Positions 46,602-58,609 of a stretch of 64,000 nt of DNA are shown here, piece after piece. Source of the stretch: Thamnaconus septentrionalis (taxonomy: Eukaryota; Chordata; Actinopteri; Tetraodontiformes; Monacanthidae); assembly GCA_009823395.1 (NCBI GenBank), contig CM020515.1, forward strand, positions 11,664,489 to 11,728,488, in the 5' to 3' direction. A program made the translations under genes and the position numbers. The notes under the pieces are model-generated. The model ran no database searches. It saw only the letters and a program-made list of their open reading frames with translations, and had not been told where the DNA came from. How positions within the stretch are numbered: position 1 is the first letter of the stretch; each line of letters begins with the position of its first letter.

Positions 46602-47152
46602 ACGAGGCTCCTCAGCTTTCGGCTGAACGCACCTCGTTTTCCACCGTCGCAGGTGAACTTAATTCCACCTCATCCCAACTTTTGAATTCACTTGTCCAAC
46701 TGCTAAGTGAATCGACCCAATGGCTGCTTTAGTGTCAGCTTGCATCTAAGCCTCTTCATCATGTGACCAAGACGACGCCCACTAAAAGGTCACATGACCA
46801 GTCATTAGGACTGGTTGCGGTCTACCCTGGACCTCTGTCTCAATAGAGTATTTGTGATAAAGAATTGAGACCCGCAAGCTCCAATACTCTTCAAGATTAT
46901 CACACCGCTGGGCTGAAAGTCGACCATCCTCGACTTGCAGCTGCAGAGCATGCGAGTCGTGCACGGGCCGAAGGGGCGCCTCGTAATTGAGCAAATAAAT
47001 AAACCGGCGGGGAGCTCACGCAGGCAGCGGCACCACCGCCGGCTCGCTCGTCGCTGAATTCCGGAATCTCTGCGCATCTACCGGCTCGAGCGGAGATTAC
47101 CTAGTGTGCTTAATTTGTCTTTTGAAGCTGTCCAATGCAAAACACATCGCAT

Positions 47153-47176
47153 GCAGACAGACAGACAGACAGACAA
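47153..47176. repeat. CAGA tetranucleotide microsatellite
   Basis: About five CAGA units. Confidence 0.88.
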
Positions 47177-48224
47177 CAGGAGATCAGCGAGTCAGCGTTT
47201 CCAGGATCTAATTATCCGCCAACACGGCTGTAAGAAAGTGTCGGCTCAGCATCACTGGCTGCCGGCGGGAACCCGCGGCCATGATTAAAATCTCAAGCAG
47301 CTCGCTGTTTGGTTACACCAAAAACACCGTAAAACGTTTTTTATGTGTTGAAAATACCCGATGACCAGCAAAAAAAACCCCCAAAAAACAAAAGCGCTAC
47401 TGTGCCTGTTGAGATCGGCTCTCTGACTTCGCTGTTTGCCCGGGATATTAAAGCGGGGGGAATTCTCTTTCATTTCTCAGAGCTTTACCGGCAGCCGGCT
47501 ATAGGAGCTCCAACCCAGGAGTCTTGAATACTCATCACGGCATTAAACACGCAAGTCTTACCACTTGATCCGGGGGATTGAAAGAAAATAAAGTAGGTGA
47601 TCCCTCTTCGACGGCGGGGCCGTGGATGAGCATCTTCTTCTCTGTGAGCTGCACTGAGAAGTTCTGGCTGGAGAGATCAGACGTGCAAGAGCCGTTTTTG
47701 AAATATTATGGAAAGAAAGGCGCAAAAAAAAAGGAGGGGGAAGAACATCATTTTGACTTATTTCTTAACCCAAAGCGGCTTTGACAGCTTTTTCAATTTA
47801 AGTGTTTCCCGCTGATTCCTTCAGCGGCTCATGTTAATGAGGAGCAAGTAGCAAGTAGCTGTCAGTCACTCCAAATGCATCCAGTGCTGGTGTTTTGGTC
47901 AGTGGATGCGGCACCGCTGTTGAGTATAAAACAGACAGGGATGAGGAAATTCTCCTCAAGAAACTGAAAATTTGCTTCTAGCTGCTGCCGGGAATTTTAG
48001 GTTTTTTCATTTTGATGAAATAACGGCAGAGGTTTCACTGCAATCACCTTTTCAATGTGTAGAAAACACAGAAAAAAACATTTTTTGTCGGCATACCAAT
48101 TACAAAACTTTTTGGCAGTGCCGTCTTGTAACAGAAATTACATCTTTCATCAAAAACATATTTTTCCTGGTATATTTTTACATGTGCAGTCACATGCAGT
48201 TATGGGCAATTCAAGTGTTTCACT

Positions 48225-48601
48225 AGCTGTGTTTCCATTACTCCTAGAATTGCGCAAAACCGTCTAAACTTCGAAAAACCTCTCAAATATCGCTGAGAGG
48301 TACGTCCGTACGTCAGTGGATGTGACAGTTCTCTTCAGGTGAAAATGCCGTGTTATACTTAGACGGAGGTGGGAGATGGAATAATTTTTTTTACAAGTAA
48401 TCAAAGAGAAAAAGTATAACAACAATTCTTGACAGTAAACAAATGTAAACAAACAAAAGCAAACATAATTCTCGTAAAATCTCGCGAGAATTCTCGCAGG
48501 ACAAGATTTAATGGAAACACCTGCAAATCGCAATTGTGCGTTGTCGAAATTTTAGACATTTTGCTTTTATTTTGAAGAAAAACTCTATTGGAAACGCAGC
48601 T
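48225..48601. mobile_element. MITE M1, second complete copy
   Basis: Ends AGCTGTGTTTCCATTAC and ATTGGAAACGCAGCT are inverted repeats with a mismatch. Length 377 bp versus 389 bp in the 43.1 kb copy. Shared interior phrases include AAAAACCTCTC, ATATCGCT, AACAATTCTTGACAG and CAAATGTAAACAAAC. Compared with that copy, a stretch corresponding to the ATCGATACAGAGG part is different. A target duplication is not clear (ACT against ACA). Confidence 0.78.
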
Positions 48602-48715
48602 ACAGTGACTTACGGAGGGAAACTTCTGATGAATATTAGTACAAATGTGGGCGCGGCTAAAGGCGAGAGCCAAAATGAGAGAGATCAAAGCTCTTTTGTT
48701 GAGCTTGTGTTTGTT

Positions 48716-48740
48716 GCAGCAGCAGCAGCAGCAGCAGCAA
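48716..48740. repeat. GCA trinucleotide microsatellite
   Basis: Eight GCA units. No supported coding frame surrounds it, so a poly-Ala, poly-Gln or poly-Ser reading is not claimed. Confidence 0.88.
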
Positions 48741-49115
48741 GATCCCTTAATCTGCTAATCCTGTTTGGGCTCTACTGTCGACTTCAGGGTCACGTTGAAA
48801 AATTTACACCAAATTAATTAGCATTAGGATCTGATTGCTGTATTCTCGAGACACGCAGATTATATCACCTCCACTGCTGGCCTGCTTTGTCAGTGCGGAT
48901 CCCACCGAGCCGCCACGCTGAACCACAATTTAAAAAAAACAAAAAACGGCGGCGATAACAAAGGCGGCGGCAGAAAATAGCATAATCTGACAGACGGCCC
49001 GGAAAAATGACTGATGCGGCTTAAAAACCTTCGAGACCCAGGCTGTCACAGACACCTGCGTCAGTGTCTCGCCATCAAGTGGTGCAGCGTGAGGGCGACA
49101 CCGGGGGGCGCTTGC

Positions 49116-49160
49116 GGGCGGGGCTGGCTGACGGCAGGAACGTGGAAAAGTATTTATAAC
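49116..49160 (+). promoter_or_regulatory. Possible core promoter (GC box and TATA)
   Basis: A GGGCGGGG Sp-type box (49116-49123) lies 28 bases before TATTTATAAC (49151-49160), followed by a CpG-bearing leader and an ATG at 49274 whose frame reaches a GTGAGT-type site near 49309. The spacing is as in a TATA promoter, but both motifs are short, and no supported downstream gene is seen. Confidence 0.18.
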
Positions 49161-49419
49161 AAAGCGACGCAACGTGTTCTTCTGTGACTGATCTGGGGCA
49201 GGGCCGCACTTTTTCCTCACACAGTGGCGGGCGATCCCCCCCGTGCGTGGGAAGGCGCGAGGAGCGAAACAACATGAGCCTCTGCTGGATGCCTCCGACT
49301 CGGTCAGGTGTGAGTCACTGGCGGAGCTGGGTCAGGTTGTCCCCCACTGCTGCCAGCGAGCGGCCGTGAGGGCCATTAGCCAGAAACCGGATCCACCGCT
49401 GAGGTGCTGGATGGGTGAG

Positions 49420-49446
<27 letters not shown>
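49420..49446. repeat. CA microsatellite
   Basis: Pure (CA)n of about 13 units. Confidence 0.9.
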
Positions 49447-49451
<5 letters not shown>

Positions 49452-49569
49452 CAACACAGCAGCGTAATAAGACACCTCCAGACTGAAGTGACACACAGGG
49501 ACAGGCAGGGACGCAGCACAGTGCAGCCTTTATAGGATTCCATTCAACACTCGTCCATTGGTGCGCAAT

Positions 49570-49577
49570 GCACACAC

Positions 49578-49627
<50 letters not shown>
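49570..49627. repeat. Long CA microsatellite
   Basis: About 28 CA units with a single CG interruption near 49581; the longest CA tract in the window. Confidence 0.93.
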
Positions 49628-49628
<1 letters not shown>

Positions 49629-51479
49629 GTTTGTTCCCACTGATGAGGAGTAATATATTCCACCACGTGTCTTAAGTGTCACGCTGGATGGAGGAGGAAT
49701 CCGCAAGCCGCTCGCCACCGCTTCCTGTATTAGTCTTTAGCTCACCTAAAACAATAACGGCCGCTGACGCAATGTCGGGCTGTAGAGGCGCACAAAGGAC
49801 TTAAATCCACTGCGGATTATTATTCCATTCGATTGGCACACACGCCGCCCTCTCGCAGTTTTAACAAGGATTTGTGCTCTTCCGCCATGATGCTTGAGGC
49901 AGTTTGTTGCTGACATGATGCCCTTTTCCGAAACGTCCTTTGGTTGTGTCGCGAGCATCCGTCTGACCAAGAGCCCCCCGAAGGTGCTTCTGAAGAAGAC
50001 CTCGCGAGGACTTTCGTTCAGCGTGACTGTATTCGAAAAAAAACATATTTTCTTGTTTGTCTTTGTTTGCCGTGCAGATCCTGATGAAGCAACCTCATCC
50101 GTACTAATATCACTTCCTGTATTTTTCTTCTTCTTGGTGTCCTAGTAGCTCGCAGCAGTCGCTCTGACAAACAACAAAACCGGCAAAGATGGATCGGTTT
50201 CAGAAACAGTTTGAAACATTTAGAAAAGTTTGAAATATTTACTCTGTGTGACAGTAATTTGCTTAAATGGCACAAAAGAGCAGAAACTGACTGACCGTTC
50301 AAAACGTAAAATGTTCGTGCGTGCCTGAGACACATACATGATCACAGATTTATGTTTTCTACAACTGACGGATTAAATTTCTCAAGGTGGACGCTGAGCG
50401 GTAATTTCTACATTTGCGGGACAAATTCATACCATCCAATTTGTAGATGTTGAGATGTGACTAATGTGGACTCCCAAGACAGGCCAACTTATATTAAAAT
50501 TTACAGGGGGAAAAACTCTTCTTTTTGTTAAAAAATTACATATAAAAAACCAGCCTGTAACAATGAATGTCCAAAAAGCCCTGAAGTCCTCGGAGGCTTT
50601 CATCTGGAAGCCTCTCAGTGTTTCTGGGGCACCGCAAGGTAAAAACCAAGATGTCCTTGAATTCAAATTCCGGCGGCTGCTTAACAGTCAGCATGCAGAA
50701 CCTTTGGCAGGCGGTGTGTCTCTTCAAAAGACAGCCATGCAAAAACAAAACTCTGTGAAGTTGTACCCACCACCAAACAAACTGGTACCTTCAGGAGATC
50801 TCCAGCAGCTCACGGCGGTGAGGCAGGCCTAATCAGGCACTTTAAGAAGGTATTTTCAATTTTACGCAACAAATAATTTCTTAAAATCTCAAATCTTGCC
50901 TGGACCTTTGTTCGCTTTTCACAAAATGCAAGCGTTTTTAATCTAATTATAACAATCAGATCAGATCAGTCAGATCAGTGCTGTGCCAACGAGACATGTG
51001 AACCCCTGACCCAGACAGTGCGCTTTCATTTAATCAAATGAAAGTGAAACATTTTCTAATAAGGTTTTCATCTTCGCGCGGCACAGCTCCTGCATGGCGT
51101 CCGGCGCTCGGCCTCCTGGGGAGTCGCTGATTGAAAGCTATTTAAATGGACTAAATTGAGGGCGCACGAGCCACGGCGTGCAAACGTGATCAGCCATCCC
51201 GGCCGCCAGCCTGTTTCACCGTACTGGAGATGAGCATGAGTGTCCACTGTTTTTGCACGAGCCCTTTCTCTGTACAATAAAGGTGTTCTATTATTTAAAA
51301 AATGATATTTTTTCAGCTCTTTAATGTGTCTTTTTGCGTTATATACCAACTAACACAGCAAGTATGAAAAATGACAACTCGTGCATTTTTCTGTCTTGCA
51401 GCGCTGAAATATGCCGATGGAGTCAAGTGACGCTTCTGCTGACTTTTAAAAAAAAAAAATAAGATAAGGGGGAAGCATC

Positions 51480-51740
51480 ACTCTGTGAGAGCTGGTAGCT
51501 ATTTTTCATGCTAGCTAATGCTAGCAGCAAAGAGCTGGCCAATCACAAGATAGTGGGCGGTTCCAAGATGGAGCCACAGATGAAGCAGGTAGCGGAGGGT
51601 CAAATCTTGTTTTGTATTGTTGCAAGTAGACCATTGAAATGAATGTATTCAGTCTGGAAACGGCCATATTAGGAAAACTATAAGCCCATTTCTCTCATCC
51701 TGGATCATTAGCTTTAAATACATATTACACAACATTTGGA
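51480..51740. repeat. Possible interspersed repeat
   Basis: AGCTGGTAGCTATTTTTCATG, GCTAGCTAATGCTAGC (palindromic), CCAATCACAAGATAGTGGGCGG and CCAAGATGGAGCCAC resemble phrases of fish interspersed repeats. No second copy is evident in the window, so the call is weak. Confidence 0.3.
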
Positions 51741-52102
51741 TCCAAAAATCTTTTTTGGCGCCAGTGCATTCAGGGTGCAACATATCTAGAATAAAGGCAG
51801 TTAGCGAAAAGTTTGCCCTTTCATTAAGGGTTAAACAGATAGTTCAACTCAAAGCTCAGCGCTCAACATACGAGGCAATCCGAGAGCTTCCACCACTTGT
51901 CCTTTCATCCTCCGCCGGGTATCTGGCAAAAACACAACAGTTTTCGGCCGCACAGCTCCGTCAAACAATCACCATCCGTCACCCGGCGCTCAAAAAGCAG
52001 CCATCGCGGACGCCTGCCCGCTACCCCTGGTGAATTCCTAATGAAGACGGAAGGCCCTTTCCCGTCGGCGAATGGCCTGTCTGGGAGCGATGGCGGCCCC
52101 AT

Positions 52103-53194
52103 GTGTTGGCGGCTGAACGAGAGAGGCTCGGAGGCGACGGCGGGGACGATAGGAGAGGGCCCGGGCACGGAGGAGCGGAGGAGCGGCTGGTGAGGAGGAT
52201 GAGTAGTGACTGGCGCTCAGCCCGGTGGCAGCTTAATGACTTGCGGTCAGTTGACTCTGTCTCAATTAATCAGACTGCTCTTTTCTGCTCGCCTCCTCTT
52301 TCTCGCCCACTTCCTCGTCCTTTCTTCTTCTCTTCTCGGCACCAGTTTCTCCCGCCTCTTGTCCCTGACCCCCCCAGCTCTGCGGTTCTCTCCCTTCTCC
52401 ATCCTCCCTCCCCACCACCAAGGCGGCTTTTGCCGGCGCCCCCTATCTCATCCGCGTTGCGTCTCATCCGATTGAGGCAGCAGAGTTGGAGGGAATTCGT
52501 TTTTGAAGGATGTTTGCGCGTCGTGTTGCGGAAGAAAACAACAGATCGGAGCAGCTTGGACAGATCAGAGGCGCGTTGTTGCTTTTGTGTGTTTTGCGTA
52601 CAGTTTGTATTTTTGTGCGAGTCCTCGCCGCTGTCACTTGAGATCTGCTTCCCTGGAGGTCCCACAGGGGCCTCGCCGGCTTCCCGGGGTGGTCCTGACT
52701 CGTCTGGCATTTGGAGGACTGGTCCTGTAGGGCTGCCGGGCGAAAGCAGCAGTCACATCTCAGCCTCGTCGCCCTTTGCCTCCACGTTTTTTTTCCTCTC
52801 TTCTCTTCTGGTGTGGTGTTGTTTTGTCTCTGGGGATTTGTTCCGCGTCCGTCACACCTTTCTCCTTCTGTCACTTTCCTTCACGTTCCTTCTCGCCGTT
52901 CCTCATCTTGTTCCGACCCGTCTCGGTTTCCTTCCAGGTCACACAGTCAGCCAATTTTCACTTTGCTGTTCGCTCTCGCCTTTGCATTTTTTTTCTTCCC
53001 GTAGACGTGGTCCCTTGGCTGGCTGGGACGGCCTGTTCTTGTTCCTGTCGTGGCTCTCGCATGTAGGGGAGGACGCTCAGGGAGGGGCATCTGATCCAGT
53101 CACTGGGACGGAGGTGGAAACCAGAGGTCGAGTGCTCCAGGAAGAGTTAGTGCACAGCCATGGTGCATGTCAGCGGTTTTCACCTCTGTGCTGA
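52103..53194 (+). other. Long stop-free pyrimidine-rich stretch, probably not a gene
   Basis: One plus frame is open for 363 codons starting at an ATG. The first third is GC-rich with Arg/Gly/Ser/Pro content. The remainder follows a T/C-rich strand (long CTTTCTC and TCTTTT runs), which by itself suppresses stop codons and produces Phe/Leu/Ser/Pro-rich sequence. Two overlapping minus frames of 136-146 codons are also open. No domain is recognisable. A 5' exon or untranslated region is possible, but composition explains the openness. Confidence 0.2.
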
Positions 53195-53919
53195 TCAGGA
53201 CATTGCAACTTTACTTTTCTACTACGGCTTCATTTCTTTTCTCCCCCTGAAGTCTTTCAAACGGGCCTGATTTTGCTTGAAAGAGTCTGAATTTCTAAGA
53301 CCAACCAGGCCTCTAACCTAGCATGGCAAGATTGCTCAGTTTTCGAAGCTCAAGTCTCGCTCATCCATTTTGTCGACCTCCGACAGAGGGCAGTTTCAAT
53401 CCTAAGTCTTAAAACTGCATCGGGTTCCACAAGCAATCAGCCTCCTGGACGCTGGAATCAGCTGCTGCTTCCTGCTCCTGAAAGATCCAGGACCGCTGCA
53501 GAAGCAGTTCTATCAGGCCTGGTTGCCACGTTTGAATCATGGAGCATCTGTGGTATCTAGTTAATGATAATGATACATCCATCACCGTGACACGTTTTAA
53601 ATGTAAAGGAGTAATGACTTGAGGATGGGTAGTTGCACAATTATCACAATCCCCCGCAATTTTTTGCAAAATGGACGTCAAGAGCCCAATGCAGTAGAGC
53701 TCTTTTTTTTTCTAAGCTATCATCCATCTCCATCCGGCGATCTTCTAACTAAGACAGATGAAAGACGGCAACGCCGACGGGAAGCCTTCACATTGTGCGG
53801 GAAAAGTGCATGCAGGCCGAACGGAAGCGTCTCCGGCGCGGACAAAGTAGGAGAGATTCCAGGAGTTACTCTCCACCCTCATCCCTCAGAGGTCCCTCTC
53901 TCTCTCCCCTTGGCGTTCA

Positions 53920-54150
53920 GGCTGTAATTACCGACTCCATTTGATTTTAATCGCCGTGTCTGAAAAGACAGATACCGCACCCCCCCTCTCCCTCCGCCGC
54001 CTCTTAAAGCTCTTCCCGTTAAAGAGCCGGTAAAGCTATATTTCTCCCAATTATCAGCCGGCGATGGACTGGGCCCCGGCGCCGCGGCTGTCTCTCACCG
54101 TGTGTTTGCCAATTTGCCGTCTCAATTAGATTTTCCTCGCAGGTAACTAA
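53920..54150. promoter_or_regulatory. Possible cis-regulatory block
   Basis: Unique sequence with GCTGTAATTACCGAC, TTTGATTTTAATCGCC, a near-repeat of TTAAAGCTCTTCCC and TTAAAGAGCC, CCCAATTATCAGCCGG and CTCAATTAGATTTTCC. These TAAT cores sit in a CpG-containing context next to pyrimidine-rich DNA. Conservation is untested. Confidence 0.28.
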
Positions 54151-54350
54151 TCAGTCGGTGGGGGAGGGTGGGGGAGGGATGGGTGGGTCGAGTTTAGGGG
54201 GAGTGGGAGGGGCGGATGCGGGGAGAAGTAATTACAGCATTTTGGAAGGTTTTTTGCGGCTCCTCGTGCCGTGCCTCTCGTCGCCACCTCTGTCTCTTCT
54301 AATTGCTTTTATTGGACTTTTTTCACGGGGAGCCCCCGCCTTCTGTGAGC

Positions 54351-54353
<3 letters not shown>

Positions 54354-54385
<32 letters not shown>
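54354..54385. repeat. GA microsatellite
   Basis: Pure (GA)n of about 15 units. Confidence 0.92.
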
Positions 54386-54387
<2 letters not shown>

Positions 54388-54718
54388 GACCGGGGCCACA
54401 GATAAGGCCTCTGTAGTGTGTGGAAACATTCACAGCCGGCTGCGCTGCTCATTCTCTCCCGGCCGCACGCACGCCGAGACAAAGCAGGAGGTGGAGGGGG
54501 GAGTTAGGGGAGGGGGTGGGGGGTGTTGCGCCCGGCGCAGGAAGCTCAACAATACAAAGCGATGGAATCGCAATTTAATTCCACACAGGCGACGGCGGCG
54601 ACATTGTGCGTGGAATATTACTTAGCATTGGAGCATTGGATTTCTCCCAGCGTGCCGATAATGACTCGGCACTTTCTGGGGGGTGAGGGGGAGGGAAGAA
54701 GAAGATGGGGAGGGTGGG

Positions 54719-54741
54719 GGAGAGAGAGAGAGAGAGAGAGG
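54719..54741. repeat. GA microsatellite
   Basis: Pure (GA)n of about 10 units. Confidence 0.9.
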
Positions 54742-54841
54742 GGAAAAAAAAGTTTGAGAAGCACTTTGTGCCAAAATTAGTGACTCAAGGCAGCCGGAGT
54801 TGTAAATAAATTCCGGTGCCACTGCGAGGAAACGGTTAGTT

Positions 54842-54905
54842 AATGCTCTGCTTTTTTTTTTTTTCCTCTTTTTTTCCTCCCTTGCGGACTATCTCAAGGA
54901 GGTGA
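54842..54905. repeat. T-rich tract
   Basis: Homopolymeric T runs with CTC interruptions. Simple sequence. Confidence 0.7.
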
Positions 54906-55191
54906 AAAAAAGAGAGGAGAAATAAAACCTCCCCCATCAGAACAAATCATAAATCGGCCGCCATGTTAACCCTGGAAGCTCGGCCAGAGCCATCTCGCCG
55001 CTCTTCTTCGGTGATACGTCGTGAAGAAATACGAATGCGGGATGGAGTGTGTCGGGGGAGGGGGGCGCTCGCCGCGAGACACTTGGCCGTCCTCGCCGCC
55101 CTTGTCAACGCTGGACGCCTCCTTAATCCCCCACCGCTCCTCCCCTCTCCCGCTCTTCCTCGCCCGCCTCCTTCCTCCTCCTCCGTCTCAG

Positions 55192-55265
55192 CTGGCCAAG
55201 GCTGGCGAGCAGACGAGGCCTGTCACCCACTCGCTGATCTGGGGCCCTTCCAAGCACGTCCAGAT
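55192..55265 (+). CDS. Candidate internal coding exon, product unknown
   Basis: A long pyrimidine tract ends CTCCGTCTCAG, and the next 74 bases are open up to a donor, CAGAT|GTAAGC. The phase-0 frame reads 24 codons including AKAGEQTRPVTHSLIWGPSK, a balanced composition with Trp and His and with G or C at nearly all third positions. If the donor is not used, the frame ends at TAA two bases later. One other frame is open, which weakens the case. I do not recognise the peptide. It lies 3.4 kb from the minus-strand candidate at 58.6 kb, so the two would belong to different genes, or one is false. Confidence 0.3.
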
Positions 55266-55734
55266 GTAAGCGCCACAGCCCCCCTTCATCCCAGGGGCTC
55301 CCGGCCACCTCCTGAGACCACACACACATATACTGTCTTCTGTTCATTTTCAGGGCACACTGCTTAATACCACACTTTTGGGTACAGGGCTTTCTGAGTG
55401 GTTTAGGGAAATGAAGGAAATTGAAATAGCTCACAAAAAACATCTAGATTATGAAAATCACCTCAGATTTTTGTTTCCATCAACTTTGCACCTTGTCGAA
55501 AATTTTCCCTTGAGATTGGGGAAAAATAATTTCAATGTCCATTTAGGGGGCTTTAACTATAGACAGATACACAAGCCCATTAAAGTCCACTTTGGGTGCA
55601 GATCACGAAAAGTGGTTTCTATGCATTTCAATCCATGTTCAAGGTATGGAGATGGTTTTGGTCCCCAATCGCAATGGCGTCCCCAATCAACTGGTGTGTG
55701 TGCTGGTTAAAGTCCCCGGTATGGACATAAGCAA

Positions 55735-55736
<2 letters not shown>

Positions 55737-55771
<35 letters not shown>
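55737..55771. repeat. CA microsatellite
   Basis: Pure (CA)n of about 17 units. Confidence 0.92.
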
Positions 55772-56771
55772 ACTCACTGCCTTCGCAACCAGGCGTTTCT
55801 GTACAAGAGCAGCTCAGCCGTCATTTACTGGGTCCAAGTTTTCAGCACTAACAACAGCAACAGCTCAAAACGGCCATTAAAATTCTCCGACAACACAATG
55901 TGACCAGTGGGAGAAATGCTTTCTGAGCTTTCTTTCCCTCATTACCTCCGGCAGTGATTATTTAACACTGCGCGCAGCGGTGGTTTTCCTGTCCTCCCCA
56001 CCAACCACAACGAGACTTGGCCGTCGCAATTTTGAAAAGTTTGATTTTCTTTTTTTCACGGACGTCCCGACAGATGGATGTGGGCGGTTTGACCTTTAAA
56101 TCTCTTTTTGTCCCAGACGTTCAGACATTGTCACGGAGGCAGATACAAACTTGTTGCGTTGAAGATCTCTTGAAGATATTCAGACAACTTGTTACAGCAA
56201 ACTTTTTCCCCCTTTTAATGCCAAAGTCTAAATAACTTTATTCCACAGTGCCAAAGTGGTTCCAAAGTGGTTTGAGTAAAGAGTGTTTTCACTGGTGGAG
56301 AAGCTGTCAAGTGCATCTTGTGATGATTTAAAAGGCAGTAAACCAAACACTGTTTTGTTGCTGCTGTTTTTAATAAACGGAACACAACGTCCCGCACGCA
56401 TGATTTAACTTCACACATCAGCTGGATGGCTTTGACTTCAGCTCCGTTCAACTCATCCATCTTGCCAACCAATAACCTTCAGCCAATCTTAAGATTTCAG
56501 CCAATTTCCTGTCCAATCAGCTTCCTTCCTTAACATTAAAAGTACAGCATAAAAATGGAACTGAAGGTTTTTCTCGCTCGACAGATTTCTGCTTGACTGA
56601 CTTGATTGGCTCATTAGAACTTGATAGACATAAAATTTTCCCTAGTCAGATTCCAGGTTTTGCTTCACCTTAACAAAACGCTGTCAGCGAGTGTCCTTTG
56701 GACTGGACTGGTGCCGTGAAAGAAATTAAATGAATTCAAGAAACCTTCCACACACTTCTGCAACCTTCCAC

Positions 56772-56876
56772 TCACCTTGCACGCCTGGTTAGCTTTAATT
56801 TGACTCGTTAGTATTTCATTTTGAAACGAATCGACGTGACCCTCACTTATTGAGACAAAATACCTGATATTGTGCA
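56772..56876 (-). CDS. Weak candidate coding exon on the minus strand
   Basis: On the minus strand, CACATCTCATACAG is followed by ATG and 35 open codons (including MHNIRYFVSISEGHVDSFQN) ending TGCAAG|GTGAGT. Both splice sites are acceptable and both boundaries are at codon edges. The codons are AT-rich, unlike the GC-rich third positions of the 58.6 kb candidate, which argues for chance. Confidence 0.15.
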
Positions 56877-57536
56877 TCTGTATGAGATGTGTTCAAGTCA
56901 AAGAGAAGTGCATAACGCTGTATTGTGGACAGGGGCCTAGATTTAAACTGAGCCTAAAGCCTTCTGGAACTTAGAAAAGACAGATGAAGGTCAGAAAGTA
57001 GCCAGACTTCAGAACAAACAGTCTGATCTGCTCCTCTTATTCTCAAACTTTAGGATGTTGTCTTCACCACATCTACACGCCTGAATCCACCGAGTTGCTA
57101 CCACGTGATTGGCCGATTGGCTGTTTTGCGTTTACATTCCACCTAAAAATGTCCCTGGTGACTGGATGTCACATGTCCAGTGGAGCACAGGTGAGCATTA
57201 AACAAATCTGGTATTTGCGCTGGAAATTAGAGTAGGAAAACACCAGCCCTGTCTTCTAACCCTTGATGATCCACAACTTTTATTTGCCCAAAACTCAGGA
57301 TAATAGATTTTAGGCTCGGTGTTGACGATGTTTATCGTCTTGGCAGCGCTGAGCTTCAGCTTCACGTCATTGTGTCATTACTCCTTGTGGTCTGACTCTT
57401 TTGTCAAGGATGAACCACATGATGAAGCATGCTGTGACTGCAGCTATGAATCAGTAAACACAGGACACCAGCAGGACGTCCTTGCCCGGTGTCTTCTCGC
57501 AGGTCCGTGTTGATCCAACACAACTTGACCCTTTTT

Positions 57537-57560
57537 AAAAAAAAAAAAAAAAAAAAAAAT
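57537..57560. repeat. Poly(A) tract
   Basis: About 23 A. No element body is recognised upstream. Confidence 0.85.
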
Positions 57561-57579
57561 CAAAGATATTTTCCCCGTG

Positions 57580-57790
57580 CGGCATCATTCATATGCAGTG
57601 CGGAAGCAGGAAATGAGAGGAATTTTGCGCCTTGACTCCACAAACCTGAAGGTGATCTCTGTGGCCGCAACCTGCGAAAGTTAATGAAGTCAGAGCAGCA
57701 TAAGCGCCTGCTCTGCCCCATTGATGTAGTTGGCTGTGGAGATAAGAGTGGAAAGCATTTAAAATAAAAGCTTAATTATAATAGCATTAC
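57580..57790. promoter_or_regulatory. Possible cis-regulatory block
   Basis: Unique sequence with CATCATTCATATGCAG, GTTAATGAAGTCAG, CCCATTGATGTAG and AAGCTTAATTATAATAGC. The mixed TAAT/POU-like motif content, with no open frame, resembles a conserved non-coding element. Conservation is untested. Confidence 0.25.
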
Positions 57791-58431
57791 TTGAATGTGT
57801 GAATGAAAAGTAGAAACGAGTGGCCAAGTTATTTAAGGACAAGCTGAAGCACAACACTCATCTCGAATAAATAACAAGCCGCATTCAACAGGTTTTTTAT
57901 GGCTTTTCTGTACGTTTAAACTTAAAGACGCAACCTTCCCTCAGTTGTGTGTGTCGTCATATTGTTTGTTGGGGCAATTTCATAGCCTGACATGATCAGA
58001 GATTTCCTGGGATGGATTGTTGCAGGCGTGCGTCTGGAGAAAAAGCCGGTCGGTAGCATTTTGAAAACATATGTGATACAATCTGAGCAGTTGGAGCTCG
58101 AAGCTACGAAGGAGAAAATGAGTTGAATTTATTTAATGCACTTTTCTATGTCTTTTTTTAAAATAAATGTGCTGTGGAAATAATGGTTATATTGTTTTCA
58201 TAGTAATCATCAACATGAGCATGAGCATAAGCAGCAGCAGTTGTAGTACTAGTGTGAAAACAAGACAAAATTGATGACTTTGAATATTCTTAAACTCAAA
58301 GACGTTGTTTGACAGCATGGTTTTTGGTTTTTTTTTCTGTCCAGTGACATTTTTAAAACATATGGCGCCTTTAAAAAGCCGTTACACAGAGCAGACGGAG
58401 CAGCGTTCCGGCCTGCATCGGAAAGAAGGAG

Positions 58432-58432
<1 letters not shown>

Positions 58433-58477
<45 letters not shown>

Positions 58478-58478
58478 T
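58433..58478. repeat. GCCA tetranucleotide microsatellite
   Basis: About eleven GCCA units. In one frame it reads as repeated Pro-Ala-Ser-Gln; it is simple sequence. Confidence 0.93.
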
Positions 58479-58609
58479 GAGTGGCTGAATATTCATGGCC
58501 GTATTCATGACAGCATACGGTCTCCGCTGGGATGTCACAGAGGTGGTGGGGCGGTGGGGGGTTGGCGGGATGGTGGGGGGAGGGCAGGTCACAGTTTGAC
58601 TCTACTTAC

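Noticed and set aside
49570..49627. Regular short repeats considered as a CRISPR array or satellite
   Set aside because: All such arrays here are simple microsatellites with no spacers. The genome is eukaryotic.
50464..50832. 122-codon plus-strand frame with mixed composition
   Set aside because: It is non-repetitive, but AT-rich, with no recognisable domain and no splice or promoter support. An opposite-strand 79-codon frame covers part of it.
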